Positions 39,430-52,195 of a DNA stretch of 64,000 nucleotides are shown here, one piece after another. The stretch's first letter is position 1. The number at the start of each line of letters is the position of its first letter. Made by a program: the position numbers and the translations under genes. A model generated the notes under the pieces. It was not told where the DNA came from, did no database searches, and worked only from the letters and a program-made list of their open reading frames with translations. The stretch lies in NCBI GenBank assembly GCA_021234155.1, contig JAJEKV010000071.1:735996-799995 (forward strand), in the 5' to 3' direction. This DNA is from Isoetes taiwanensis. Its lineage: Eukaryota; Streptophyta; Lycopodiopsida; Isoetales; Isoetaceae.

Positions 39430-41105
39430 TGTGATGCATAAAGTGAAACCAACAATTTAGAACAAAGGACTTCCTGTTCTGTGTAAACACAGCAAAATGC
39501 TATAGAGCCATCTTTCTATTTTAAAAGGTTATATTACAGACTTTTTGTAATAGGTAAAGAACAATTTCCACAACCGATATTTCAGAAACACCTTTGTTTT
39601 AAAGATGCCCTGATATCCAGCATGTGCCAAAAGTAAATCAATATCATACAGACCTGTTTTGAAGTCGTCTCTAAGGTTCATGTTGGTGTGAGCATTGCAA
39701 CATTATTGGATGTCCATTTACATCTCTGTAGCTTTGGCAAGTGCATTTCTCCTTTCATGAAACATGCCATCTCTAAGATGACTTTCAAATGCAGGCTTGT
39801 ATCAAATCACCATAAATAGAAAAATGGTATGCAGCCAAAAGCAGTAGCAGGACGAAGCTTTTCATTCTTCCAAACAAGATGCAGACGCAAGATCTAGTTG
39901 TATTCAGAAAAGGATCTTGAGAGAGACTATTGAGGCCTTTGTTTTGCTCTGTAACTAGACACTAATGCAAGGATTGTTCAGCAAGTGCATTGGTCCTCTA
40001 ATCAGTCTATGATGCATAACAGAGAATCAGGAGCTTTACAAAATGTACATCGTAATCGGCTTCTTCCATATGCTGCTGCCACAGAGTGAAAACTAGGGCA
40101 TGAAACCTAAAATTTTCTATCTCCAATTTTCCTTCGTAGAGAGGTGATCACCCATATATGTATAGATTTAAATTATGTGCAAAATCCAAACACGTACCTA
40201 TTGTTTGCGAACTTGAAGAAGCAAGCCGCTCCTTTAAATCTAAAGAATTGGCATATAACAATCACATGCAAGCTACTTTGTTCAAAAACAATGTGACAAG
40301 TGGCCATCATGCATGCAAAAGTTGCATGCATTTGCAAAATAAGAAAATTTTCCTCAACATAAAACACGAAGCCATATCTTGGGGGGACAAATATGGAAAC
40401 GGATATATTCCCCATACCTTGTATCCACATGCCAAACCACGGACCTTGTAGTCATCATACATTATTTACACATAGATTATGTACAACTTGACAATAGAAC
40501 CAATAGGCTTAAATCTTCGACATACAATAGTTAGATACGTTTCAATGCACATTACCCTTGTGCAGTTCATGTATATTGTAAAAAGGCAGTTCCTCTCTAA
40601 AAGATAAAACCTTGAGTCAAGATCTTTTAATAAGACCATACCTTTTGTGTCCTTCATGGAAGGTGTCTTGTTCAACCATTTACCTTAGGAAGAAGCTCGA
40701 ATCCCACAAAATGGTGTAGGCAATTACAGTTGATTGAATGAAGAGAAATGGCAACCATGCCATGCATTAGAAAATGCCTTATGAGCAATGAAGCACACTT
40801 TGCATCCCACTTACATTGGTTGAAGCTTTTTTCCAAAATTATGATCTAAGGAAACTTTTCCTTCATGCCCCCAAATAAATATTCTAACCACCAATGTAAA
40901 TATTGGAGCAAAATAGCAAATATGCACCTTAATATGGGAATGTGGCATATGTGGTGCTCCATTGGAACTTTTACACCTCAGGATGTCAAAGTACTTTGTT
41001 GGATACATCATGCTCCATATGAATCTTTGCATCTCACGATGCCACAGTATATGATGCACTCCATAATAGTCTAGCCAGCGCCCAAGGTATGTGTCTCAAT
41101 AATAA
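39430..41105 (+). repeat. Segmental duplication, copy 1, right part
   Basis: Resumes after the copia 3' LTR at TGTGATGCATAAAG and matches 42,689-44,465 at more than 99%. A 97-codon plus-strand frame (40,158-40,451) is kept in both copies. Because the copies are so recent, this says nothing about coding, and I do not recognise it. The unit ends at an A-rich run near 41,101-41,111. Confidence 0.9.
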
Positions 41106-41786
41106 AAAAAAACCTTCCTCCAACCGTAGTTTAGGGGGCCACCTAACTAAGCATACTAGAAAGAACTTTCTAGAATGGTATTACAACAAGGAGAGTAGGA
41201 CCCTGCTGTAACACACAGGCCCTACCCTCACTATTGCTATTCTACTCATTTCTATTTATGTATCCATATTCAAAATAAAATCAAGAGCTAATACTTAAAA
41301 AGGAGTCATATTTCAGCCGAATGGCAATAGAAGATATCACGCCAAATGGAATAAATGGGTATGACCCCTTTGCTTATTCACCAATTATGATTTTGATAGA
41401 TCAATTTCATAGAAATGTTTCTCCATAAAATTGCATATATGAAAATGTATTTCTGAAACAAAAAGGCTCGTATCTTTTAAATATGTAGTTCTTTGTAACC
41501 AATAGCAGACTTGTCATTTGTAACAAAATCTCCATTAACACTAGGCATCCTTTGGCATTCCACATGCAAAGCTAAATTGAAAAGTTCCCATTACCAATGT
41601 TGATATATGGCGGTTGTCTTTCTCATTGTCTTTACTAGACCAGTAAATGAGTCCGTTGCATCCATTTTCTTTCCTTTTCCTACGTCACATATAATACACA
41701 TGTAAGTTGAAGAATAGTCACACCTAAAAGTAAATAAAGTCAAGGTCCCTGGTATAACCAAGAAACTGAAGTAAAAATAAAAAAAC
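41106..41786. other. Unique spacer between duplicated units
   Basis: About 680 bases not found elsewhere in the window. No gene recognised. Confidence 0.5.
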
Positions 41787-44465
41787 CTTTTAAAATCTGA
41801 CGAACAGACTTTTACCTTCCATGGACTTTTGCAAAGACCACTTCAGGCCAATTAGCAGCCCCAAAAGAAAACAGGTGCCATTTTCTTTTAGGCCTAGACT
41901 TGATCACAAGTTAAATAATCATCTTTAACAAAACATTAGAGACAAATCATCATATCATCATATTTGCAGTCTTGCTTCCAATCCGATTTCAATAAACATG
42001 TTGCTCAAAGGATATGGATTTAGGGTCAGAATAACACAGAATAATATTGAATTTGAATCCTCAAACCTTGCAAAAGATGAGATATTCCTAAACATGGCTG
42101 AAAAAAACTCAATTCAACATGTCTCAAGATAAAAAGCGAATACTTATTACCTCAATCTTCCTATTGTATAAAATGAACTATGAATCATAGTAAGTTACAT
42201 GCTTAAATAAAACAGTAATACCAAGAGGACCTTCATGAAGAGTTTTCTCATGTCTGATATGTTACAAAAGCATACGATCTTATCTTTCCAACAATTGTAG
42301 AGCTAGAAAAGAGCTACAAAAGCAATTTCTGCATTTAGAAAATGATGTATTGAATTTAATTCTTGCTACTTTGGCAAGAAACAATATGTCTAGAAAGTTT
42401 GAATCACTTATCTATGTGTTCTGAAATGATGCCCAAGCTGGACCATTGAAACGATATTTACACCATCCCTAATAGAATAAAACAGAGGAGGTGGAGTCCC
42501 GGTTACCTGCAGCCAACCAGACAAATGTTAGCCTGAAAAGGGTAACAATGATAGGACTGACAGGTAAGCTATGGAACACCACGGTTTATAACCCTTCACC
42601 GTGCTTTATTCAAAATATCTGATAAATCCGAGCATAGCTCAAATCAATAAACTACAAAATCAAATACACCAGCAGATGATCCAATTTATGTGATGCATAA
42701 AGTGAAACCAACAATTTAGAACAAAGGACTTCCTGTTCTGTGTAAACACAGCAAAATGCTATAGAGCCATCTTTCTATTTTAAAAAGGTTATATTACAGA
42801 CTTTTTGTAATAGGTAAAGAACAATTTCCACAACCGATATTTCAGAAACACCTTTGTTTTAAAGATGCCCTGATATCCAGCATGTGCCAAAAGTAAATCA
42901 ATATCATACAGACCTGTTTTGAAGTCGTCTCTAAGGTTCATGTTGGTGTGAGCATTGCAACATTATTGGATGTCCATTTACATCTCTGTAGCTTTGGCAA
43001 GTGCATTTCTCCTTTCATGAAACATGCCATCTCTAAGATGACTTTCAAATGCAGGCTTGTATCAAATCACCATAAACAGAAAAATGGTATGCAGCAAAAA
43101 GCAGTAGCAGGACGAATTTCTCCTTTGATGAAACATGCCATCTCTAAGATGACTTTCAAATGCAGGCTTGTATCAAATCACCATAAACAGAAAAATGGTA
43201 TGCAGCCAAAAGCAGTAGCAGGACGAAGCTTTTCATTCTTCCAAACAAGATGCAGACGCAAGATCTAGTTGTATTCAGAAAAGGATCTTGAGAGAGACTA
43301 TTGAGGCCGTTGTTTTGCTCTGTAACTAGACACTAATGCAAGGATTGTTCAGCAAGTGCATTGGTCCTCTAATCAGTCTATGATGCATAACAGAGAATCA
43401 GGAGCTTTACAAAATGTACATCGTAATCGGCTTCTTCCATATGCTGCTGCCACAGAGTGAAAACTAGGGCATGAAACCTAAAATTTTCTATCTCCAATTT
43501 TCCTTTGTAGAGAGGTGATCACCCATATATGTATAGATTTAAATTATGTGCAAAATCCAAACACGTACCTATTGTTTGCGAACTTGAAGAAGCAAGCCGC
43601 TCCTTTAAATCTAAAGAATTGGCATATAACAATCACATGCAAGCTACTTTGTTCAAAAACAATGTGACAAGTGGCCATCATGCATGCAAAAGTTGCATGC
43701 ATTTGCAAAATAAGAAAATTTTCCTCAACATAAAACACGAAGCCATATCTTGGGGGGACAAATATGGAAACGGATATATTCCCCATACCTCGTATCCACA
43801 TGCCAAACCACGGACCTTGTAGTCATCATACATTATTTACACATAGATTATGTACAACTTGACAATAGAACCAATAGGCTTAAATCTTCGACATACAATA
43901 GTTAGATACGTTTCAATGCACATTACCCTTGTGCAGTTCATGTATATTGTAAAAAGGCACTTCCTCTCTAAAAGATAAAACCTTGAGTCAAGATCTTTTA
44001 ATAAGACCATACCTTTTGTGTCCTTCATGGAAGGTGTCTTGTTCAACCATTTACCTTAGGAAGAAGCTCGAATCCCACAAAATGGTGTAGGCAATTACAG
44101 TTGATTGAATGAAGAGAAATGGCAACCATGCCATGCATTAGAAAATGCCTTATGAGCAATGAAGCACACTTTGCATCCCACTTACATTGGTTGAAGCTTT
44201 TTTCCAAAATTATGATCTAAGGAAACTTTTCCTTCATGCCCCCAAATAAATATTCTAACCACCAATGTAAATATTGGAGCAAAATAGCAAATATGCACCT
44301 TAATATGGGAATGTGGCATATGTGGTGCTCCATTGGAACTTTTACACCTCAGGATGTCAAAGTACTTTGTTGGATACATCATGCTCCATATGAATCTTTG
44401 CATCTCACGATGCCACAGTATATGATGCACTCCATAATAGTCTAGCCAGCGCCCAAGGTATGTGT
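41787..44465 (+). repeat. Segmental duplication, copy 2 (copia-free)
   Basis: About 2.7 kb colinear with 32,520-33,427 plus 39,430-41,105. At 42,679-42,700 it reads GATCCAATTTATGTGATGC straight through, which is the empty site for the copia insertion in copy 1. It contains one private change of size, a 111-base tandem duplication at 43,006-43,227. Confidence 0.92.
43006..43227. repeat. 111-base tandem duplication inside copy 2
   Basis: The unit beginning TTTCTCCTTT is present twice, at 43,006 and 43,117; the corresponding place in copy 1 (about 39,746-39,856) has it once. The unit is a multiple of three, so the frame at 42,948-43,268 stays open across it, probably by chance. Confidence 0.9.
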
Positions 44466-44484
44466 CTCAATAAATAAAAAAAAA

Positions 44485-45705
44485 AAAAAAAAACCGGCTT
44501 GAACTAGTCTAGACTAGCACAAACATCAGCATTGGTCAATCCCGCCGCTGTCTTATCTGGCCATACAAGAACCGTAAAGTCCTAGATGGTACCATCCTTT
44601 CCTGGTATACAGCATCTATGTTATCATATAACATACCTTTCCTTGGTAAACAGATCATAAGACGGATCAACACTCGATCATAAACCGGATCCAACACCTA
44701 ACCGTACAATGACAGAACAATGCATCTAATAAGCATCATGCTTAAGAGCCTAAAATATTATCTGTGATGTAACCCTTAGATTCAAGGCTTAAATCATAAC
44801 AAAATTGCATTTCATGGCAGATTTTAAGATGCACAAGGCCAAAATGTGACAGCCAAAATGTTACTACTGCAACAAGAATGCTTCAAACATCATTTCTCAT
44901 CATTTTTCAATTGAATATACATCAAAGAACTAGGGCAAGCTAGTCAATGTCCCTGTTCTAACAAATTACACTAGGAGATTGCATCCTATTCAGAAAGCAT
45001 TTAGCAAATACGAGACAAGAGGGACAAGCATTATGTGACTTTTTCAAAAACTTTATAGCAGTATATTAATGTCAGAATATTGCATATACAATAATAAGAG
45101 CACTAGTTCAGGAAACCAGCTTTCGTGTTTTAATATAATCATGTAGGAAATACAATCATCCAGCCAGCATATGGTCAGCCCTGCCAAAGTATGACCTGTC
45201 AAATGTTCTACTGAGAAGTGTTTTTCATTTAAACTAGAGGGGTCGATTTAGAGCATCCAGCCATCTAGATAAAGGCCCTAAGTACACAGCCTAATAGGCA
45301 TTCAAAATGGTAATGGTTTACGTGAGAACCCATTACCTACAGACTAAAAAGTAACAGCCAAGATCAACTTGTAATACTTTGTAAAACCAGAAAAAGTGAT
45401 AGAGTACCTTAGCAGCGTTTTAAAAGTGCAAACCTAAAGTTACAATTTCCAAAATGGGTGATCAAATTCATGTATTTGTAGACAGTTTAAAATCTTCAAT
45501 CCTCTGTGAAATAGTCATCATCTGATGCCAAATCCGCAGCTCACCTAAGATCTATTGGACAAAAGGATTACATTAAGAAGAGAAGCCCGTACCTGCAGCC
45601 AACCAATACATCATTAGCCATAGACTGGGTAAAAATGCAAGGGCCAAAAGGTACCTTAGGCTTCTCGGTTGTCAACCGATCACCTAATGTAGACCTTTTG
45701 CCCGA
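44485..45705. repeat. Repeat with paired end modules, copy 1
   Basis: The left module (44,490-44,595, starting after a T/A-run with CCGGCTTGAACTAGT and including GTCTTATCTGGCCATACAAG) and the right module (45,545-45,705) both recur at 48,640-48,745 and 49,830-49,985, in the same order and at similar spacing. The sequence between the modules is not obviously shared. The right module contains a small hairpin, TTAGG...CGGTTGTCAACCG...CCTAA. It is probably a non-autonomous element whose interior differs. Confidence 0.55.
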
Positions 45706-46574
45706 AAGATCAAATGAGCATACAGGAAGAAAATAAAATAGATACAACTAGATTGTACGAACGATAAAGAACAAACTCAACCTATTTGCTGAAATAAGTG
45801 AGATCTTATAAAGAACAAACTCAACCTATTTGCTGAAATAAGTGAGATCTTTTAAGGTAAACAGTTTAGATAAATTTAAGGGTGTGAAAGAACCCCAGAT
45901 AAACATTCTTGTTCTAACATAAGAGCTCTTATCTAAGTAAAGAGCGAATAACAGTATGGCTGTAAACTGCATAAGAACAGTAAACTTAGGCATTATCATG
46001 CCATTGGGAATTTATAAGGACATATGCTTGATTAAGTGTAGTCAAATAGAACTGCCATAGCATACTCCTTCATAAGATTACAATAAAGGTAACAGCCATA
46101 GAAGAGTCACTCTGGTAATCCAGCATGCAATACTAAGCTGCATTACTTAAGAATAAATCCTGCAAGGTTAAGGATCTTAGATACTTCTTGCTTCATTAAC
46201 AACCATAGCAATATGATGTTTTATAAAATCAGCATAATATAAGGGATAAACTGTAATAGAAAAACACAAACCCAGCTGTTCTCCACTTGGCATAAGAATG
46301 TTTAAAGGCAAATAATTATGCCATGTATTGCTTATAACCAGGCTGCCACAGTTTGAGATAAGTTGGCCAAATGCACAGAACTTATTGTGTTAGAATAAAG
46401 TGGGACCTATGAAGGGAAATAGGGGACAATCCATTTAAACGGATATTTGCTAAGCAGCCACCAAGTCTATAGATCATGAGTGATTATCAATGCAACATAT
46501 TATAAGCATTTATTTCGAAGAGATTCGTAGCTCTATACCATTGGCCAGTAAAACATCAAAGGGCATAGGTATCT

Positions 46575-47118
46575 CTAAATTATACCAGCACGAATTCCCT
46601 CTTGAAGAATGTACCTAAATTTCGTCAGAAGCCTCTTAGCCATACTGGCTCTTGTTCTTAGACAGATTTTAGCTACTAGAATGTAAAACTTCACATTTTT
46701 TAAGGGAACATCACCACCATACCTGGTTAACCTCATCGTCAGATTCATGTTCGTCCCTGTTTTGAAACTCAGGAACAGATTGGGAAGCACTCCCATAAAA
46801 CTGTCTATGGGAACCAAGAAACCTCCTGTTTTGTGGCTAGCCACCATAGCCCTGTTTGCCCCTTTTGCTAAAGCCCTCCACAATGGTACGTCCTTCTCAA
46901 AATCAAAGCCCTGTAGACGGAATGAGATTTGCCAGTCTAACAGCGCTTCCGTTTAGGCAATGCCGAACTGTATCAGACAAGGGAAATTCGTCCTTCAAAA
47001 TTAGGGCCCAAGTCTCCATGTTTTCAAAGCCAGGAAAACGGGTCAAAGCTCTATCCCTAATTAGATATTTGTGCCAGAAGATCTTGGGAAGCACCCAAAA
47101 AAAATTCCACCAAGGCAT
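46575..47118 (-). pseudogene. Unidentified broken reading frame
   Basis: Two minus-strand frames, 47,118-46,903 and 46,883-46,575, adjoin and look like one protein with a frame change. They begin MPWWNFFWVLPKIFWHK and continue with WRALAKGANRAMVASHKTGG and GGDVPLKNVKFYILVAKI. I do not recognise the family. The composition looks like real coding sequence, perhaps from a mobile element. It lies between the two paired-module repeats. Confidence 0.3.
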
Positions 47119-48637
47119 ATCTGCTCGCGGCTGCCTCCATACTTAAAGACCAAGAGGAGCTCGAAATATGGCAAAGGAAAGGAAGTTATTTTTAATTATG
47201 AAAAGGCCATGTAAAATTTTGTTATAAAATATGGTCACAATAGTTAACCATGGTGAATTAATGTAGCAAAGATTGAGAATCCGTTCTCACAAAAGCAAGC
47301 GTGCTAGAGTCCATGCAATCATGGCAGGAAAAATATTAAAGGGAAAGTTCAAGAAAATACGGTTAAGTAAGCATGCAAGCTTAGGAGAAGATGTCATTAC
47401 AGTGGTAGATGACCAAAGGTCTACGCTCTTATTTGGAGGAAAATTAGTCAAGGCAGCATCCTCACTTGAATATGGCATGCACCAGCCAAGGGAAATTACT
47501 CCAAGAACGGCCAGATTTTGGAAGAGCCTCCTATCATAAATGTGCATGTGCATCAAGCCAATTGATAATATTCGAACCTCGGTATACACTTTGAAATTAT
47601 CTAAACCATAGAGAAAATGTAACATAAACCCCAAGGTCATATTTAGAGATGTAAGGTAAATATTCCACTGCAAGTGTCCATATGTGCACTATGGAATTAA
47701 TTAGGTCCAACGGACATTGCACTATAGATAATAACCTTTTTTTTCCCCACTACTTGGAAATAATACAAGTCTGGAAGTAATTTTGAGGCTAACAACTGCA
47801 AGGTCTTAAGCACCCTATGGTAACTAATTCCTTAAATTATCAGTAAATCCCTAAAAAGAATGTTATTGGGTTACATTCTATCCACGTATTGCCACCATTA
47901 GGAGGCAATACAATACAGATCAAGTTAGATAAACCACAGTAAGCATTCATATAAAACATGCTGGAAGAGATTCCCACAAGCTGCCTGCCTGCATAAGCTC
48001 CATGGAATCCAACTGAATTCCAGCAAATGAACCAGTCATCATACATCCTGCACTTAAGCCAAGTGGCATAGTATATCAGCCGAGTGGCAATTCTGGCATT
48101 GATGCCAAATGATACATATTATAATATTTATGGAAAGCTTGTTATCCACTAGAATAACAATAGGGCTTCAAGATATTGGCAAGCCAAGTGGCAATTGTGA
48201 TAGTAATGTTGGATACTGCATAATGAGTATTTGAATCCTTAAAGTCACAAATACTCAGATTAGGTGCAATCATCTTCTTTGGTCCAATCATAAATATGGT
48301 CAAAGAATTACCTTTAAGACCAATTTGGCATATCTTTTCCGGAATTATTTGAAACCCTTTGACAACATAGTAAATTCAGGACCTTCCTATTGTTCTGGTC
48401 ATAACTCCAGTTCACGAGTCCTGAGTTCCAAGTTGGAATCGCCTTTTTGAACTCAGACTCTTCTTACTTTTCATCTTCAGCCTGTAATCATGCATCATAA
48501 ATATGAGAGATTAAAAAGTAAAGCTTAAAGCAAAGGGATATCAGAAGATATCTAAGCCATAATAAGCAATAAAAAAAAGGACCTTAACCAAGGAAATATG
48601 GCAGCACTGATAAGACCAATGCACAGAAGTATCATAA
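47119..48637. other. No gene recognised
   Basis: Opposed open frames at 47,273-47,539 (plus) and 47,287-47,673 (minus) overlap, so at most one is real; neither shows a known motif. The rest is AT-rich. Confidence 0.35.
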
Positions 48638-49985
48638 AAAAAACCGGCTTGAACTAGTTAAACCTAGCTCAAACATCAGCATTGGTCAATCCCTCCGCTG
48701 TCTTATCTGGCCATACAAGGACTTTTCAATCCAGGATGGTACCATAAATCCAGGGAAAACAGTTAACTACTAGTAATATTCAAAATACAATCACCAAGAC
48801 TTGATATTCAAATATCATATACGCCCCAATGGACAAAGTTTCTCAAGCCCAATAAATACAATAGGCCAATAAACTATTGATGTACAAGAATATAAAGTTA
48901 CATGGGCATAACTAGTACACTATGTCGTGCCATATAGGATCACTGTTTCCTGCTAAAGAAATCTGCATTAATTGCATACCCATAAGAACATTTGTTCAAC
49001 TTGAGAATTAGACATGGTAGATATTAGACATGGCTGTGACAAGAACCTTTCCAATATCCCTGTCATAAGATGTCACTACCTTTAGCCATTGAAACAAACT
49101 GGAAACTGATCTCCAAAAGATCCGGGGTCAAAGAGTCTTAACAGAGCCAAGTTTAGAAAGCCCAATCTTTAAAGACGTCTTGTATTTCACGTAGAGATAA
49201 TCTATGCATTCAATAAATAAAGGTCCTATCCGGGATATGAACGTGCAGTATAAAACCCCAAACTTTATGTAGCATGCATATTTTGAATGCTAGAAATAAG
49301 ATTCTTCTGATAGAAATAACCTTACCATATAGTGACCAAAATTATTACTGCCAATAGCTTACTAAGGCCACCGTAACGTTTTCAAGTGTGAGAAAACACA
49401 AATATATATTATGATCGAAGGAGCCAGCAGTACAACTGCTAGTATGGTATTTTCTATTCATATAGACCCAGAATAATACTTCATTATGTAACTCAGAAAA
49501 ATTATATCACTACTAGAAGTGCTTTTCAGTCTGTTACAGCAGAATCAAGCATTTACCATATAGCCATTTAAGAAGCTTGAACATTAATGAGGTACAATCA
49601 AAGGAAAGGAAGTAAAACCCTATGTATGCCTGAGAAAATTTTGAATAGCCAGCATTCCATGTCAAGGCTAAGCTTTACAGCAATCATAGCACTCTTATGA
49701 AGGAGTGTCAGTTCACAAACCATTAATAACAACCAGACAGAGTACCATTTTGATGTACTCATTAAAACTGCTCCAGATGCGCCAGGCTCCAGTCCCAATT
49801 TGTATGCCAACTCCTAAGAACTCTTAATACATTGGACAAAAGGAAAACATTAAGAGGAGAAGCCCGTACCTGCAGCCAATCAATACATCGTTAGCCTGAT
49901 AAGGGTAAAGATGCAAGGGCCAAAAGGTACCTTAGGCTTCTCGGTTATTAGCCGATCACCTAATGTAATCCTTTTGCCCAAAGAT
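48638..49985. repeat. Repeat with paired end modules, copy 2
   Basis: Modules at 48,640-48,745 and 49,830-49,985 match those of copy 1 (44,485-45,705). In the right module the hairpin stem reads CGGTTATTAGCCG in place of CGGTTGTCAACCG. The loop and one stem base have changed but pairing is kept through a G-T pair, while the outer TTAGG/CCTAA arms are unchanged. Confidence 0.55.
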
Positions 49986-51079
49986 AAAAAAGAACTTAGA
50001 ATGCTTTGACATAAATCCTGACAAACGAGAGAGTATAACCACCACTAGATTCAAAAACAGAAAATGACCAAGAAACAACCTTTCAGTTTATAGGCCAAGT
50101 CTGCCATAAGCATATAGAAGCATTCGGCAAGATACGAGGGAACAATTAATAAGATAAACAAATAGATTTATCTCCTTCCTAACAATCCAGCAATAACCTT
50201 AAAAAATCTTTTGCCTCAGAGCCTTGAAAAATCTTTTGCCTCAGAGCCTTGATGAACAGGCGGATTCTCAACTCAAATACGAACTACTTTCCTTTATAAA
50301 AATGATCACTGCCATACCTGTTATGTTGATTTGAGACCAAAGCACGTCATCCTTTCAGGCCGAAATGGGATGCTTCACCACAGCTCGCTGCTGGCCTCCA
50401 TGTCCACAGCTTTGCTTATACTTTCAAAAATCATTTTGAAAAGAGTTGGAGAGCGGCCACAAGTATCTCCACATATTCTAAAGACATGCTTTGCAAACGC
50501 CATGTCATTTTAGCATGCCACGAATCATCACAACGCTCTGTATCAGAGTTTGAAATGCACAATGGAGAAATCTGAGTTCAGATCATAATCGTGCATGTAA
50601 ATGCTGTTTTCTGCACTACAAAGACTCATCTCACCGGAGTCCTGCTTATCCAGGTTGAGTAAATAGATCTATCCACAGAGTCTTTACATTTGCTGGCGAA
50701 AAAATATTCAAGACAGATCTGCTTCATCTGCAAACTAGGTCTGGGTCGAGCCAAGAAGGTCAGTGCAAGGCCGGCCGAATTCAAGACAGCCTCGAATCCT
50801 ACATATGAATAAATCAATTTTGGCAAAGCCCTAGTATACGTCATAGAATGCCCAATAGATGTTCATTTTATAAAGGGTATTTTCCACGAAATGCTCCCCT
50901 TAAAAATCCTGAAGTAAACATTAGTTTGATACGGCCATAACCTATTGGACCAGTATATACCTATACCATGGCCATAATTATTTCCAAATGTATGGTTAAT
51001 GCAGGAAACACCACATCCGCCTTCAATAAGGTATGGCAACAATATCTTAAGGTGCGCAACAAAATTAATCGTGCAAGCT

Positions 51080-51083
<4 letters not shown>
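49986..51083. other. No gene recognised
   Basis: AT-rich, with a small tandem duplication at about 50,205-50,250 (AAATCTTTTGCCTCAGAGCC twice). Short frames only. Confidence 0.4.

Positions 51084-51118
<35 letters not shown>
51084..51118. repeat. A35 homopolymer
   Basis: Thirty-five A bases in a row, followed by CAGGGGG. It could be the poly-A end of a retroposed sequence lying to its left, or simple sequence. Confidence 0.9.
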
Positions 51119-51119
<1 letters not shown>

Positions 51120-52195
51120 AGGGGGAAAAACAAAACTCTCGTCACATTTTTCCCTCTCTTTCTGTTTCCCTCTTTCCTACCCTAAAGGAATAGAGGCTGC
51201 CGGATTTCCAGTAGTTTGCTTGCTCGTTGTCTCTGTGTTGGCTCCATTGGTTTTTCTCGGAAGAAAGGAAGGCTAGTAACTTCAATCCAACTCTTGGTAA
51301 GCACCTTCGTTTCTTAGTTCCAGCAATTCTTCCAAAGTTCTTCCCAGCAAAAAATCGTAGCTCACTTGCCTTGGGTCTGGGAGCAGATCGAAGAGAGTTT
51401 TTGGAGGGTCTGGGAGCAGATCGAAGAGAGTTTTTGGAGGGTTTTCCTAGTTGTGTAAGTACTTTAAGAAAGTATTCATTTTACGTCTATATAGGTCCGC
51501 TCAAGTTTTTTTGATCTACAGAAACATGCAGAGAGTGGCAGGCTAAACACATTTGACCAAATAGAGATCCTGTTTCCAAAGTCGGTAAGGCTTCTAAATA
51601 TTGCTTCTATTTTTTCCAACTCTCAGAAGCCTTTGTAAGTCCTTTCATTTCTGGCAGGTTCTTGATGTGATCACTCAAGTACTTACAGCAGGTTTAGTTT
51701 CAAACAAGAAGTGAAGTGAAGTCTGGAGCACAAACAATTGTCAAGGCACTATGGCTGCTCATGGAGTTGGTCTGATTCTTTGGTAAGATGATCTACTGTT
51801 TAGTATTTAAGCATGCAACATGAAGCTTATGACATTGCTTATGCTTGATTGGCAAAACTGCATATGCTGACTACAGCTTTCAAATGACAGAAGAGTTGTC
51901 AACCTTTTACTTGGTTATTTTCCTGCAAATTATTGTACATCAATAAAGTATGGAAGTTCCTCCAAGGAGCAAGTGCAAAATCCTGGATATTGAGGCGACA
52001 AAAACCAGGTTTGGAAGTTGCTTCTTGAATCTAAACTTGTGTATGTTATGATTCAGATACATGTTGACTGATGGTTTGAATAGCTATGTTAGTTTCAGAT
52101 TGTAGAAAACGTGGCTCTCTTGGAAAGGCCTTACAAGTGTTCAACACAATGTCAATCCTGGACTGCGTTAATAGCAGGTTATGTCCCCAAGTATA
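51120..52195 (+). pseudogene. Leader-like sequence with PPR-repeat remnant
   Basis: After the A-run the plus strand has a pyrimidine-rich stretch like a plant 5' leader and a 33-base tandem duplication (51,373-51,443, GTCTGGGAGCAGATCGAAG unit). At about 52,125-52,175 one frame encodes GKALQVFNTMSILDCVN and the next frame WTALIAGYV. Together they match the pentatricopeptide-repeat pattern (A..VF..M...D.V.W.ALIAGYV) of plant organelle RNA-binding proteins, split by a frameshift. Only one or two repeats can be seen, against ten or more in a real PPR protein. Treat it as a scrap of a PPR gene, if it is one. Confidence 0.35.

Noticed and set aside
40158-43822. A 97-codon frame conserved at 40,158 and 43,529
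   Set aside because: Both lie in a very recent duplication, so conservation carries no information. No known motif, and the opposite strand is equally open.
47273-47673. Overlapping opposite-strand frames of 88 and 128 codons
   Set aside because: No recognisable motif in either; at most one could be real and nothing decides between them.
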